Source of the DNA: a bacterium GBS-1
GTDB taxonomy: Bacteria; Synergistota; GBS-1
Length of the DNA: 61,289 bases
Assembly (NCBI GenBank): GCA_001443005.1
Contig: LEKQ01000002.1
Span: forward strand, 1 to 61,289
Reading direction: 5' to 3'
The notes beneath the pieces were generated by a model, which searched no databases, was not told the DNA's origin, and worked only from the letters and a program-made list of their open reading frames with translations. Below are positions 11,794 through 20,074 of this stretch, piece by piece (the stretch's first letter is position 1; the number at the start of each line of letters is the position of its first letter). The position numbers and the translations under genes were made by a program.

Positions 11794-12546
11794 ATGTTTA
11801 ATGAGATCCAGAAGTTCCGAACCTCAGTGGAGATAATAAATCAGATAATATCCTCCATATCTAAGGGGCAGCTTCGACCAGGGTCTCCTTTGCCCTCGGA
11901 GAGGGAGCTTGCCAAAATGTTTAACGTGAGCAGGGTTGTGGTTCGCGAGGCCATCTCAGGTTTATCTCTCCTCGGGATAGTTCAAAAGAGGTGGGGAAGA
12001 GGTAATTTTATCTCGGAGGATATAAACCTCTCTCTGATTCACAACTCGATAAAGCATATGGTTGTCCTTAAAGAGCAGGAGATATTGGATGTTATCGAGG
12101 CTCGGATGGCGGTTGAAAGCGAGCTCGCTTCCCTCGCTGCCAAAAGGAGAACGGAGGAGGATTTGTTTCGCCTGAAGGGTGCGCTTGATAGCTATCTTCG
12201 ATGCACGAGGGGAAGCTTGAAAAAATTGGAGTTAGATTTGGCCTTTCACGCCACCATAGCTAATGTGGGAAGGAGCAAGATTCTTGAGGGGTTGCAAAAG
12301 GTCCTAAGCGAGAAGTGTTATAGCGTGATGCGGTTTGGCGCTTGGCTTAACGATATAGTTAAGGATGCTGAGGCCGATCACATTCGCATCTACGAGGCGA
12401 TAAGCGATGGGGATGAGGTAAGGGCGCGGGACTCTATGAGGAGCCACTTGATGAAGCTCGTGGATAAGGTCCTCTTCTGTCTGAAGAATATAGATGATTT
12501 AAATGGGGGTGTGGGGGAGATTTCAGCGGAGACCTCAAAGCAGTAG
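11794..12546 (+). CDS. GntR-family (FadR subfamily) transcriptional regulator
   Basis: About 250 residues. The N-terminal winged helix-turn-helix has the GntR signature PLPSERELAKMFNVSRVVVREA (split here as PLPSEREL and NVSRVVVREAI). It is followed by an all-helical FCD ligand-binding domain with FHATIAN and conserved His residues, which usually binds an organic acid through a metal. A frame opens at ATG 11761, but AAGGAGG at 11779-11785 correctly positions ATG 11794. It lies between the uxa operon and the dehydrogenase/LarA operon, and likely represses both. Ligand is unknown; a hexuronate or hydroxyacid is plausible. Confidence 0.88.
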   Translation: MFNEIQKFRTSVEIINQIISSISKGQLRPGSPLPSERELAKMFNVSRVVVREAISGLSLLGIVQKRWGRGNFISEDINLSLIHNSIKHMVVLKEQEILDVIEARMAVESELASLAAKRRTEEDLFRLKGALDSYLRCTRGSLKKLELDLAFHATIANVGRSKILEGLQKVLSEKCYSVMRFGAWLNDIVKDAEADHIRIYEAISDGDEVRARDSMRSHLMKLVDKVLFCLKNIDDLNGGVGEISAETSKQ

Positions 12547-12575
12547 GGAAAAGCTTTCCCCAGAGAGCTTAATCC

Positions 12576-12630
12576 TTGACGCGGGAAATTATTATGGTGT
12601 ATCATAAAAATGGTTATACCATTATACCAG
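12576..12630 (+). promoter_or_regulatory. Promoter and operators of the dehydrogenase-larA operon
   Basis: TTGACG (12576-12581) and TATCAT (12600-12605) are 18 bases apart. ATGGTGTATCAT overlaps the -10, and TGGTTATACCA (12611-12621), a dyad, plus TTATACCAG lie just downstream. The half-sites match those at the uxaB and regulator promoters. Confidence 0.6.
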
Positions 12631-12649
12631 TTAAATGGGGGGTAGGGGG

Positions 12650-13600
12650 ATGAAGAGGGTCGTGGTTGCTGCAAGAACCTTTGGTAAGTATTCGCAGGAT
12701 CCCGTTGACCTTCTTAAGAGGCATGGCTTTGATGTGATAAGGTGCGAGGAGAGGGACCTCCCGATTGCCTTGAAGGAAGCCGATGCCTTGATAGTTGGAA
12801 CGCCGAAGGTTACCGCCGAGATGCTTGAGGGGTCGAAGGTTAGGATTATAGCGAAGCACGGCGTTGGCGTAGATAACATAGATTTGAAAACTGCAACCCG
12901 TTTGGGCATACCCGTTACGATCACGCAGGGCGCAAACACCGAGGCCGTTGCGGAGCTCACGATAGGCTTCATTTTCGCCTTGGCGAGGGGGTTGATTTCA
13001 GCCCATCTTAAGCTCTTTCAGAGGAGGGAGTGGTCCAGCGTCGTTGGAGTGGAGGTTAAAGGAAAGACTTTAGGCCTGCTTGGTTTTGGAGCTATAGCGA
13101 GGGAGGTAAACAGACGGGCTTTATGCCTTGGCATGAGAACCATAACCTATGACCCCTATGTTCCTCAAGATGAGATGAGAAAAAGGGGTGCCGAGCCGGT
13201 TGATTTTAAGGAGCTTTTCAAAGGATCAGACTTTCTTTCAATTCACGTTCCATTAAGTGAGGAGACGCGGCACCTTGTGGGAGAGACGGAGTTAAAGCTG
13301 ATGAAAAGGACGGCCTTTCTGATAAATACGGCTAGAGGTGGCATAGTCGATGAGGGCGCTTTAGCGAAAGCATTGAAAGAGGGGTGGATAGCTGGTGCGG
13401 CGGTGGATGTTTTTGAGGAAGAACCTCCTCCTGAGGATTCGCCCCTCTTTGATTGTGATAGCCTGATAACCACGCCTCATATCGGCGCCCACTCCATAGA
13501 GGCCGTATATCGTATGAACATGATGGCAGCGCAGTCGGTCATAGACTTCTTTGAGGGAAGGGTTCCAGCTAATGTTATTAATAGGGAGGTTTTAAAATGA
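12650..13600 (+). CDS. D-2-hydroxyacid dehydrogenase (SerA/PGDH-like family)
   Basis: About 316 residues from ATG 12650, chosen because GGGGGGTAGGGGG precedes it; an in-frame ATG 15 bases earlier lies inside that G-rich site. NAD-binding GFGAIA is near residues 145-150. Catalytic residues of the family are visible: R229 in NTARGGIVDEG, Glu in FEEEPPPEDSPL and H277 in TPHIGAHS. It lacks the ACT/regulatory tail of biosynthetic SerA. It is coupled to the larA homologue by a four-base overlap, so a catabolic role, oxidising a D-2-hydroxyacid to a 2-oxoacid, is more likely than serine synthesis. Confidence 0.88.
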   Translation: MKRVVVAARTFGKYSQDPVDLLKRHGFDVIRCEERDLPIALKEADALIVGTPKVTAEMLEGSKVRIIAKHGVGVDNIDLKTATRLGIPVTITQGANTEAVAELTIGFIFALARGLISAHLKLFQRREWSSVVGVEVKGKTLGLLGFGAIAREVNRRALCLGMRTITYDPYVPQDEMRKRGAEPVDFKELFKGSDFLSIHVPLSEETRHLVGETELKLMKRTAFLINTARGGIVDEGALAKALKEGWIAGAAVDVFEEEPPPEDSPLFDCDSLITTPHIGAHSIEAVYRMNMMAAQSVIDFFEGRVPANVINREVLK

Positions 13601-14835
13601 AATTAGAGTATTATGATTTCGCTCGAGGGGAAGTTCCCGATGATAGGGTTAAGGCCTTGCTTGAGCCACCTCACATTCATGGCAAAAGCTTAAAGGATTT
13701 CGAGGCAAGCTTAAGGGTCCTTCTGGAAGAGAAGCTTGTTCCCAAGCTTGAGGGCGTTAAGAGAGTTCTCATTTTAGTCGATGATATAACTAGGCAGACC
13801 CCTGTTTCTTGGATACTTCCTACGACCCTTGCCTTGCTTAACCGCTGTGGCGTAAGGGATGAGTCCATAACCATGCTTGTTGCTACGGGAACTCATCGCC
13901 CTATGACCTTGAATGAGCAGGTTAGAAAGTATGGGGAGTTAGCCTTAAAGAGGCTTAAGGTTATCTTTCATAACTATAAGAGCGATGTGGTTAAGGTGGG
14001 AGTTACGTCCAAGGGGACGCCGGTTGTCGTAAACAAGCTCGTTTTAGAGCATGACCTTATCATGGGCATAGGTATGGTTGTTCCTCACAGGGTCGCTGGC
14101 TTCAGCGGTGGCGGTAAGATAGTCCAGCCTGGCATATCAGGAGAGGAGACGACGGGAGAAACTCACTGGTTGAGCGCTCAGTTTGAGGGGAAGGATATTC
14201 TTGGTAAGATCTTTAACCCCGTCAGGGATGAAATTGAGATGGTGGCTAAGATGGCGGGTTTAAGCTTCATAATAAACGTCGTTTCCGATAGGAATGGTAA
14301 GCCCATAGGGGTCTTCGCTGGAGACCCCTTACCCACCTTCAAAGAGGCAGCGGAATTTGCTAAGGAGGTCTACGGTGTGAGGGCTCCGAGGGCGAAGATA
14401 GTTATCACCGATTCTTATCCAGCGGATATAGAGCTCTGGCAGGCTGCGAAGGGGGTTTACTCAGCTGATCTTATCCTTGAGGATGGTGGCGTAGTTATAC
14501 TGGTTACACCCTGTCCTGAGGGGGTTGGAGTGGAGTTCGGGGATCTTATAGTTGAGCATGGCTATAGAGGGTACGAGGAGGTTAAGGATTTGGTCAGTTC
14601 TGGAAGGCTTAAGAACCTGATAGTTGCAGCTCACCTGGTTCATGTTGGTAGGGTGATAAGGGATAAGGGGAGAGGAGTTCTGCTTTCTCCTGGTATAAGC
14701 GATGAGGTTTCAAGGAAGCTTGGCTTTATACCCGCTCGAAGCCTAAATGAGGCCATCGAAATCGCTCAGGGGCTTGTTGGTCGCGGGGAGATGGTCATCT
14801 GTAGGTGTGGTGGGGAGATACTTCCGATGATTTAA
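13597..14835 (+). CDS. larA: LarA-family nickel-pincer 2-hydroxyacid racemase/epimerase
   Basis: A 412-residue homologue of lactate racemase LarA (DUF2088 family). Family residues align well. DDITRQTP (D63, R66) matches the substrate site. GTHRPMT holds a catalytic His at 100. HRVAGFSGGGKIVQPG gives H164 and K174, with the same 10-residue spacing as H174 and the pincer-bearing K184 of Lactobacillus LarA. H190 lies 16 residues further, as does the nickel ligand H200. It probably inverts a hydroxyl carbon through the nickel-pincer nucleotide. The adjacent dehydrogenase suggests racemisation feeds oxidation. LarB, LarC and LarE, needed for the cofactor, are not in the window. Substrate is uncertain. 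Confidence 0.85.
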   Translation: MKLEYYDFARGEVPDDRVKALLEPPHIHGKSLKDFEASLRVLLEEKLVPKLEGVKRVLILVDDITRQTPVSWILPTTLALLNRCGVRDESITMLVATGTHRPMTLNEQVRKYGELALKRLKVIFHNYKSDVVKVGVTSKGTPVVVNKLVLEHDLIMGIGMVVPHRVAGFSGGGKIVQPGISGEETTGETHWLSAQFEGKDILGKIFNPVRDEIEMVAKMAGLSFIINVVSDRNGKPIGVFAGDPLPTFKEAAEFAKEVYGVRAPRAKIVITDSYPADIELWQAAKGVYSADLILEDGGVVILVTPCPEGVGVEFGDLIVEHGYRGYEEVKDLVSSGRLKNLIVAAHLVHVGRVIRDKGRGVLLSPGISDEVSRKLGFIPARSLNEAIEIAQGLVGRGEMVICRCGGEILPMI

Positions 14836-14953
14836 ATTATCCTCAACCATGTGGAGCGAAGGAGCTCAACATTAGCGGTTTTACTCTTGGAAGCGAAAGG
14901 AAATCCAGGCAGATTTATAGCGGTGTCTTAAGGAAATTTTTACAAAAGTTGTC

Positions 14954-14982
14954 TTGAAAAGTTAAAGCGGATATGGTATCTT
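14954..14982 (+). promoter_or_regulatory. Predicted promoter of the pseudopilin genes
   Basis: TTGAAA (14954-14959) and TATCTT (14977-14982) are 17 bases apart, about 30 bases before the GTG start at 15014. The preceding stretch from 14836 holds nothing else that I can recognise. Confidence 0.45.
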
Positions 14983-15013
14983 CTTACAAAGATTCTATTT
15001 GTGGGGGTTGGAA

Positions 15014-15616
15014 GTGCGCAGGGGTTTAACCTTGCTTGAGCTTTTAGTGGTGATATTTATAATTTTGATCTTGTTAGCTATCCTTTATCCGAGCTTGTAT
15101 AAAGCTATCCTTAAGAGCAAGGTTTCAAGGGTTATGGCTGACATTCATGCGATAAAGTCTGCTGTTTTAATGTATTATGCTGATACCGGTCGCTTTCCAC
15201 CGGATGATGATTGCTATACCGTTCACGGCATTCCCTATCACGGTGTTGACCTTCTAGAAAACAGGGCTCAGGTTACTGGTTGGAATGGACCCTACCTCGA
15301 TAAGTGGCCTAAGAATCCTTTCTGCGTCAGGGACCCGGTTAATAGAGAATCCGGCTATCAGTGGGAGGGAACTTGGGAGTCACCAGGCTATCTCTATCCC
15401 ACGGGTGAGCACGGTTATAACTTCGGTGAGGGGTATGAGCCTTGTATAGAGATAGGTATACTTGACCTTGATTTGGAGGGGAGGAAGTTCGTTCAAACTC
15501 TGCTGGATAAGGCTTTGGATGATGGGAACCCTAACACGGGCAACTTCAGGGTTAGAGACCCCTTACCTACTAGCGGTTGGTACTGGTCTTATTATAGGGT
15601 AACTATAAAGAAGTAA
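15014..15616 (+). CDS. Type IV pilin-like pseudopilin (GspG-like)
   Basis: About 200 residues. The class III prepilin signal RRG-LTLLELLVV places the peptidase site after Gly and Glu at mature position 5, followed by a hydrophobic helix of about 20 residues. The globular part contains DIHAIKSAVLMYYADTGRFP and GWNGPYLDKWPKNPF, features of GspG-type major pseudopilins. The frame extends to TTG 14999, but GTG 15014 fits both the short leader and the G-rich site upstream. No secretion ATPase, platform or prepilin peptidase gene is nearby, so the apparatus must be encoded elsewhere. Confidence 0.85.
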   Translation: MRRGLTLLELLVVIFIILILLAILYPSLYKAILKSKVSRVMADIHAIKSAVLMYYADTGRFPPDDDCYTVHGIPYHGVDLLENRAQVTGWNGPYLDKWPKNPFCVRDPVNRESGYQWEGTWESPGYLYPTGEHGYNFGEGYEPCIEIGILDLDLEGRKFVQTLLDKALDDGNPNTGNFRVRDPLPTSGWYWSYYRVTIKK

Positions 15617-15646
15617 GTGAGTCTTTATAAAGTGGAGGTGATATAG

Positions 15647-16126
15647 GTGAGGAAGAAGGGTTTCACTCTCGTTGAGCTTTTAGTGGTCATAGCCATAATA
15701 GGGATACTCGTGGCAATAATCACTCCTAATGCCTTTAAGGCTCTTGAAAGGGCGAAGATAGCGCGCTGTGAGGCAGACCTTCACGCTATTAAAAGCGGTT
15801 GCTTAAGCTATTACACCGATACTGGGCTTTGGCCATCTAACTTGGATGAGCTTATGACATCGAGCGTGACGGGTTGGGATGGGCCTTATCTTGAGAAGAA
15901 GCCTGATAGATCTCCTTGGGGAAGCTATGATATAACAACCACCAAGCCTTCTGGTTTTTATACAACTGAGAACTTCTCCGTTTACATAAGCGTTTCCGAT
16001 GTTCCTCTTGAATCGGCAAGGAGAATCGACATCGATCTTGATGGCGTTGAGGGTAATACCTCAGGTGCGGTTCAATACGCTACCACGGCCACCACTACGC
16101 TTTATTACGGTGTAGCTCAGCAGTAA
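15647..16126 (+). CDS. Type IV pilin-like pseudopilin (GspG-like)
   Basis: A 159-residue paralogue of the preceding gene. The prepilin signal is RKKG-FTLVELLVVIAIIGI with Glu5. The body shares DLHAIKSGCLSYYTDTGLWP and TGWDGPYLEKKPDRSPWGSY with its neighbour, then diverges into a Thr-rich C-terminus. GTG start after GGAGGTGAT. The two genes are separated by 30 bases and form one transcription unit ending at the palindromic terminator, probably a pair of pseudopilins for one type II-like fibre. Confidence 0.88.
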   Translation: MRKKGFTLVELLVVIAIIGILVAIITPNAFKALERAKIARCEADLHAIKSGCLSYYTDTGLWPSNLDELMTSSVTGWDGPYLEKKPDRSPWGSYDITTTKPSGFYTTENFSVYISVSDVPLESARRIDIDLDGVEGNTSGAVQYATTATTTLYYGVAQQ

Positions 16127-16146
16127 ATTCTGAGGTAAAGGCTTTG

Positions 16147-16180
16147 TTGGGGTCAGAGGTTTTAAAACCTCTGACCCCAA
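16147..16180. terminator. Bidirectional terminator, perfect 34-bp palindrome
   Basis: The two 17-base halves, meeting at TTTT/AAAA, are exact reverse complements. It lies between the pseudopilin genes (plus) and the RNR gene ending at 16186 (minus). AAAATTTTTATT follows on the plus strand. It likely ends both convergent units. Confidence 0.75.
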
Positions 16181-16185
16181 AATTT

Positions 16186-18003
16186 TTATTCCCTCTGTAT
16201 CTCGCAGCTACAGGAAAGGACCTGCTTTCTTTTGGCTCTGTTTCTATATACCGTTATCCCCTTGCACCCCATCTCCCAGGCGAGGAGGAAGACCTCCTTG
16301 ACCTCTTCCTTTGAGGATTCTTCCTTGAGGTTTACCGTTTTGGATACTGATGCATCTACATATCTTTGGGCTGCGGCTAACATGGCCACGTGGGCTTCGG
16401 GAGGTATCTCTAAGGCTGTTTTAATCTGTCCTTTTTCTTCCTCGCTTAACCCCTTTAGCGATGGGTCCTCTAACCTTAAGCTTTTTTCCTCGCCATCTAT
16501 CTCAATTCTCCTTATGTAGCTTCGGCTGTATATGGGCTCTATGCCTGATGAGGTTTCGGCTATTAGGGATATGGTTCCCGTGGGGGCTACTGTCAAGACC
16601 CGGGAGTTAAATGTGCCTCTTGAGGTTTCATCGGTGAGCTTTTCCCAATCTATTCCTCTTTCCCTCCAGAACTCTTTAACCTCGGCGTCCCTTTCCTCTT
16701 CCCATGCTATGGGGAGTTTCTTTTTGAGCTTGTAGATGGATAGGTCAAAGAGGGGGAAGCTCCCGAACCTTAAGAATAGCTCGTTCGAGCTTTTTCTAGC
16801 GTTGTAGTAGATAAAGGATAGTATCTTCTTTATGAGCTTAGTTGCCTCCTCGGAGTCGTAGCTTATCTTAAGCTTAACCAGGGCGTGAGCGAAGCCCATT
16901 ATCCCTAAGCCGATGGGTCTTGCGCTTCTCGCATACTTATCTATCTGGGGTAGAGGGTAGAAGCTCATGTCTATTACAGCGTTTAGCGCCCTAACCGCTA
17001 CCCTTACCGTTTGAGCGAGCTCATCCCAGAGGATATCATCGCTCAGACAGAACTTCGCTATGTCTATGGAGCCCAGGTTACATGAGCCCCAAGGATGAAG
17101 GGGTTCCTCACCGCAAGGGTTGGTCGCTTCTATCTTTGAGAGGCCGGGCAGATCGTTAAATAGGTTTATCCTATCTATAAATATCAGGCCAGGGTCTCCG
17201 GTTTCCCAGGCCGATTTAGCCATCTCGTCGAACAGCTCGTCGGCGTAAATCCTCCCCCAGCTTTTTCCATCCCTTGGGTTTATAAGCTCCCATACCTCTT
17301 TATTTGTGACCGCCTTCATGAAGGATGAATCCACCTTAACTGATAGATTGAAGTTTCTGAAGGAGCTTTCATCCCGCTTGGCCCTTATGAAACTCAGTAT
17401 GTCGGGGTGGCTTGCGCTTAATATTCCCATGTTCGCTCCTCTTCTTCTGTAGCCTGACTTTATGACCTCCGTGTTGAGGTTGAATAGCCTCATGAACTCA
17501 AGCGGTCCTGACGCTGCTCCCTCAACCTCCTTGACCCTATCTCCTGCGGGCCTTAACGGGGAGAAATCGATTCCTACTCCTCCTCCAGTTTTGAATATCA
17601 ATCCTTGCGCCCTTAAAGCCTCATATATCTCCTCTAAGCTATCTCCTATAGGTATTACGAAGCAGGCCGCTCCCGACTCCCCTTCTATCCTGCTTTTATA
17701 GATCTCCTTGTAGTCGTCCATGGTGGGGTTAGCCTTGTATAGAAGCTCTCCCTTGCCTCTTAGAAAGGTTCCTATGCCTGCGTTAAAGAGAAGGGGAGAG
17801 TTTCCCAAGAAGAGCTTCTCTCTAAACAGGTTGAAGAACTTCTCCTCCCAAGCTCTTGCTTCCTTCTCGCTTTCCCTCATGATGGCTTCAGCGCTGGCAA
17901 GCCACCTTGCTACCCTTCGTGATAGCTCCTCGTAGCTTCTTTCCCCCGGGAAGTAATACCTCTTGCCCTTAAGGATTACCTCAGAGATGCTACCGTAGCT
18001 CAT
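16186..18003 (-). CDS. nrdJ: Adenosylcobalamin-dependent (class II) ribonucleotide reductase
   Basis: A 605-residue class II RNR that reduces ribonucleotides using B12 and needs no oxygen. SGAACFV places the first redox Cys near 114. The catalytic loop ATNPCGEEPL carries N295, C297 and E299. SCNLGSI follows, and APTGTIS is the usual phosphate-binding segment. The C-terminal CSCE supplies the redox-shuttle cysteines. It starts directly in the catalytic region, without an ATP-cone, and is short for the family. Its start overlaps the beta-propeller gene by 14 bases, with GGAGG inside that gene. Cobalamin import or synthesis is implied. Confidence 0.94.
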   Translation of the reverse strand: MSYGSISEVILKGKRYYFPGERSYEELSRRVARWLASAEAIMRESEKEARAWEEKFFNLFREKLFLGNSPLLFNAGIGTFLRGKGELLYKANPTMDDYKEIYKSRIEGESGAACFVIPIGDSLEEIYEALRAQGLIFKTGGGVGIDFSPLRPAGDRVKEVEGAASGPLEFMRLFNLNTEVIKSGYRRRGANMGILSASHPDILSFIRAKRDESSFRNFNLSVKVDSSFMKAVTNKEVWELINPRDGKSWGRIYADELFDEMAKSAWETGDPGLIFIDRINLFNDLPGLSKIEATNPCGEEPLHPWGSCNLGSIDIAKFCLSDDILWDELAQTVRVAVRALNAVIDMSFYPLPQIDKYARSARPIGLGIMGFAHALVKLKISYDSEEATKLIKKILSFIYYNARKSSNELFLRFGSFPLFDLSIYKLKKKLPIAWEEERDAEVKEFWRERGIDWEKLTDETSRGTFNSRVLTVAPTGTISLIAETSSGIEPIYSRSYIRRIEIDGEEKSLRLEDPSLKGLSEEEKGQIKTALEIPPEAHVAMLAAAQRYVDASVSKTVNLKEESSKEEVKEVFLLAWEMGCKGITVYRNRAKRKQVLSCSCEIQRE

Positions 18004-20068
18004 CCCAGACCTCCTTTAGCTTTCTTGCGCTCATGTATCTTTCAAATCCTCTTTCCCCCTGATATATGCTTCTTCCTTCAAGCCACATTATCCTGTCCTT
18101 CGCACTGGGTGAGGAGTTGAAGTAGTTCTCCGACGATAGGACCAGCCAATCATCGAGAGAAAAGAAGAGGAAGGAAAACCACGGTCTTAGGTTCCTTGAG
18201 GAGAGCACGTAGACTTCGCCCGTTTCAAGGATAACCAATATCCTTTCCCCCTTCATCTTGGCGAATACGAGCGAGCCGTTCAAATCGTGATATATCATCG
18301 GTCTTTTTCTCCTTGTTGAGTATAGCCAAAGCGTTCCGTTCGCTCGAGCTATTAATATTCTATCCTCATCCACCTTTTCTAATCCAATTATATCGTTCAT
18401 CCCCTCAAAGATCTTCTCTTTTCCGTTTTCATCAAACAGGCTGAAGCCTTCCTCCCCTACGATCGCCATATTTTCTCCTATAAAGGTGACCTTTTTAATT
18501 TTGCCTACTTTTTCGCTATATATAGCTTTATCCCTTTCCTCCCTAAGGTCAAGGAGGAGTATGCCGTAATCGTCGGGTGAGGTTAGGGCTATAAGATTTC
18601 CACTTTCGCTTAAGACCGCTTCTTTGTAAGGTATCTTTAAGTTTTTTATGACCCTGCTTTTAAGGTCATAGACTGCTATTTCGTTTTTATTAAGCAATAT
18701 CAGTGAGGATAGCCCCTCCGAAAGGAGGAAGGTTTTATTCCTAAGATCGAGGAGTCTTTCTCCGCTCTTTAGGCTGTATAACCCTTCATCGGTTAGAATT
18801 ACTCCTTCCCTCTTTAAAAGGTGAGCTTTCCTTGGAGCTTCCTTAAGCTTTATCCTTTCACCCTTCCATTTTAGGTAAGGTGGCTCCCAGAAGAAGAGCT
18901 CGTTTCCCTCGACTATCCTCCCCCTTTCCTTGATTTCCTGAGACTCTTCGCTCCTTAAATCATAGCAGATATAGCTATCTTCTTTTTCCTCCATATATAG
19001 TTTGCCGTTTAAGAGGATCGCCCTTCCGGTGAAGAATATCTCCGGGGAGAAGGTTGTAAGGTTCCAGACCAGCGCGAAATTCTCTCCTATCTCAACGAGC
19101 TTTTCTCCTTCTAAATCCGCCATCCTTGGTTTCAGGAGATTTGCGTATCTTAGCTTAAGTTCTCCATCGTTTAACTTAAGCTCCTCGTCATCCCAGATTA
19201 AAACGCCTTTTGAGGTCAACCTTACCTTGCATTTTTGCAGATCCTCTATTTTTCTTTCGAGGATATACTCCCCTTCCTTTAACTTAAACAAGTATCCCCT
19301 TCCCTTTGAGGATAGAAGGAGCAGGTTTTCACCCCTCATCATCGCTTTATCTACCTTCTCCTCTAACTTTATCTCGTGAAGCTGTGAAAGATCCCCGAAG
19401 TTCACGATCTTGATCCTTTTCCCCTCTATGATTAGGCCTCTATCGCCAAAGCTCCTTAACCTTTCTTTAACCTTTCCTATTTCCGAGATGAGCTTTCCAT
19501 CAGAAGCTTGATAGGCTAAAAGCTCTCCACCTTTAAGTAGGACGAATAGGACCTCTTCGCTTTCCGAAAGGGATAGCTCCTTAACGAAGTCTGGAAGGTT
19601 GCTTATCTTGGATAGACTCCTTTCGCTTTTGATATCGTAAATTTCTATCTCCTCCTCCGATGTCATATAGGCGATCTTCCCCCTTGCGTAGGTCAGGGGT
19701 AGGGATGGAGCCCTTCTTAAGCTGATCCTTAGGTGCCATTTTCCTATATTTACTCTCTCCCAGATCTCTACTTTACCTTTCCTGATCACCAAGAGGTTTT
19801 TGTCATCGAGGAAGCCTAAGCTTTCCACCTCATCCCTATCCTCGGAGTATATCCTTCCATCGAGGTAGGGAGGCTTTGTTGCTCTTATCTCTATGAAGTT
19901 TCCAGCGTGCAAGGTGGCAAGAAGTTCCCCTTTGGGGGAGAGGTCAGCTTCCAGAACCTCGTGAAGGGGGTAGTTTATGAGCATCTCCATCGATAAGGTG
20001 AGCGAGCTCAAGGCCATAATCAAGGCTAAAGATAAGCTTAATGACCTTAAGATACTCAAGACTCTCAT
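17990..20068 (-). CDS. Exported beta-propeller (WD40-like) protein
   Basis: A 692-residue protein with an N-terminal signal sequence (hydrophobic residues about 5-25) and no further membrane span. Repeated short beta-strand units with weakly conserved WD40-like patterns run through the protein (for example EIEIYDIKSERSLSKI and EIAVYDLKSRVIKNL), probably forming one or two propellers. The tail DDWLVLSSENYFNSSPSAKD matches the EGYYNASP motif known at the end of WD40 regions in caspase-type proteins, but no protease domain is present. It is 6 bases downstream of the DUF2284 gene and overlaps nrdJ. Function unknown. Confidence 0.7.
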   Translation of the reverse strand: MRVLSILRSLSLSLALIMALSSLTLSMEMLINYPLHEVLEADLSPKGELLATLHAGNFIEIRATKPPYLDGRIYSEDRDEVESLGFLDDKNLLVIRKGKVEIWERVNIGKWHLRISLRRAPSLPLTYARGKIAYMTSEEEIEIYDIKSERSLSKISNLPDFVKELSLSESEEVLFVLLKGGELLAYQASDGKLISEIGKVKERLRSFGDRGLIIEGKRIKIVNFGDLSQLHEIKLEEKVDKAMMRGENLLLLSSKGRGYLFKLKEGEYILERKIEDLQKCKVRLTSKGVLIWDDEELKLNDGELKLRYANLLKPRMADLEGEKLVEIGENFALVWNLTTFSPEIFFTGRAILLNGKLYMEEKEDSYICYDLRSEESQEIKERGRIVEGNELFFWEPPYLKWKGERIKLKEAPRKAHLLKREGVILTDEGLYSLKSGERLLDLRNKTFLLSEGLSSLILLNKNEIAVYDLKSRVIKNLKIPYKEAVLSESGNLIALTSPDDYGILLLDLREERDKAIYSEKVGKIKKVTFIGENMAIVGEEGFSLFDENGKEKIFEGMNDIIGLEKVDEDRILIARANGTLWLYSTRRKRPMIYHDLNGSLVFAKMKGERILVILETGEVYVLSSRNLRPWFSFLFFSLDDWLVLSSENYFNSSPSAKDRIMWLEGRSIYQGERGFERYMSARKLKEVWDELR

Positions 20069-20074
20069 CCTCGA

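Noticed and set aside
12390-12972. Three overlapping minus-strand frames opposite the GntR and dehydrogenase genes
   Set aside because: They are antisense to well-supported genes and show no family features.
12650-13600. SerA for serine biosynthesis
   Set aside because: It lacks ACT or intervening domains, and its coupling to larA under a GntR regulator points to catabolism.
14836-14953. c-di-GMP riboswitch before the pseudopilin genes
   Set aside because: The conserved GEMM core and receptor elements are absent; only a promoter-like sequence is seen.
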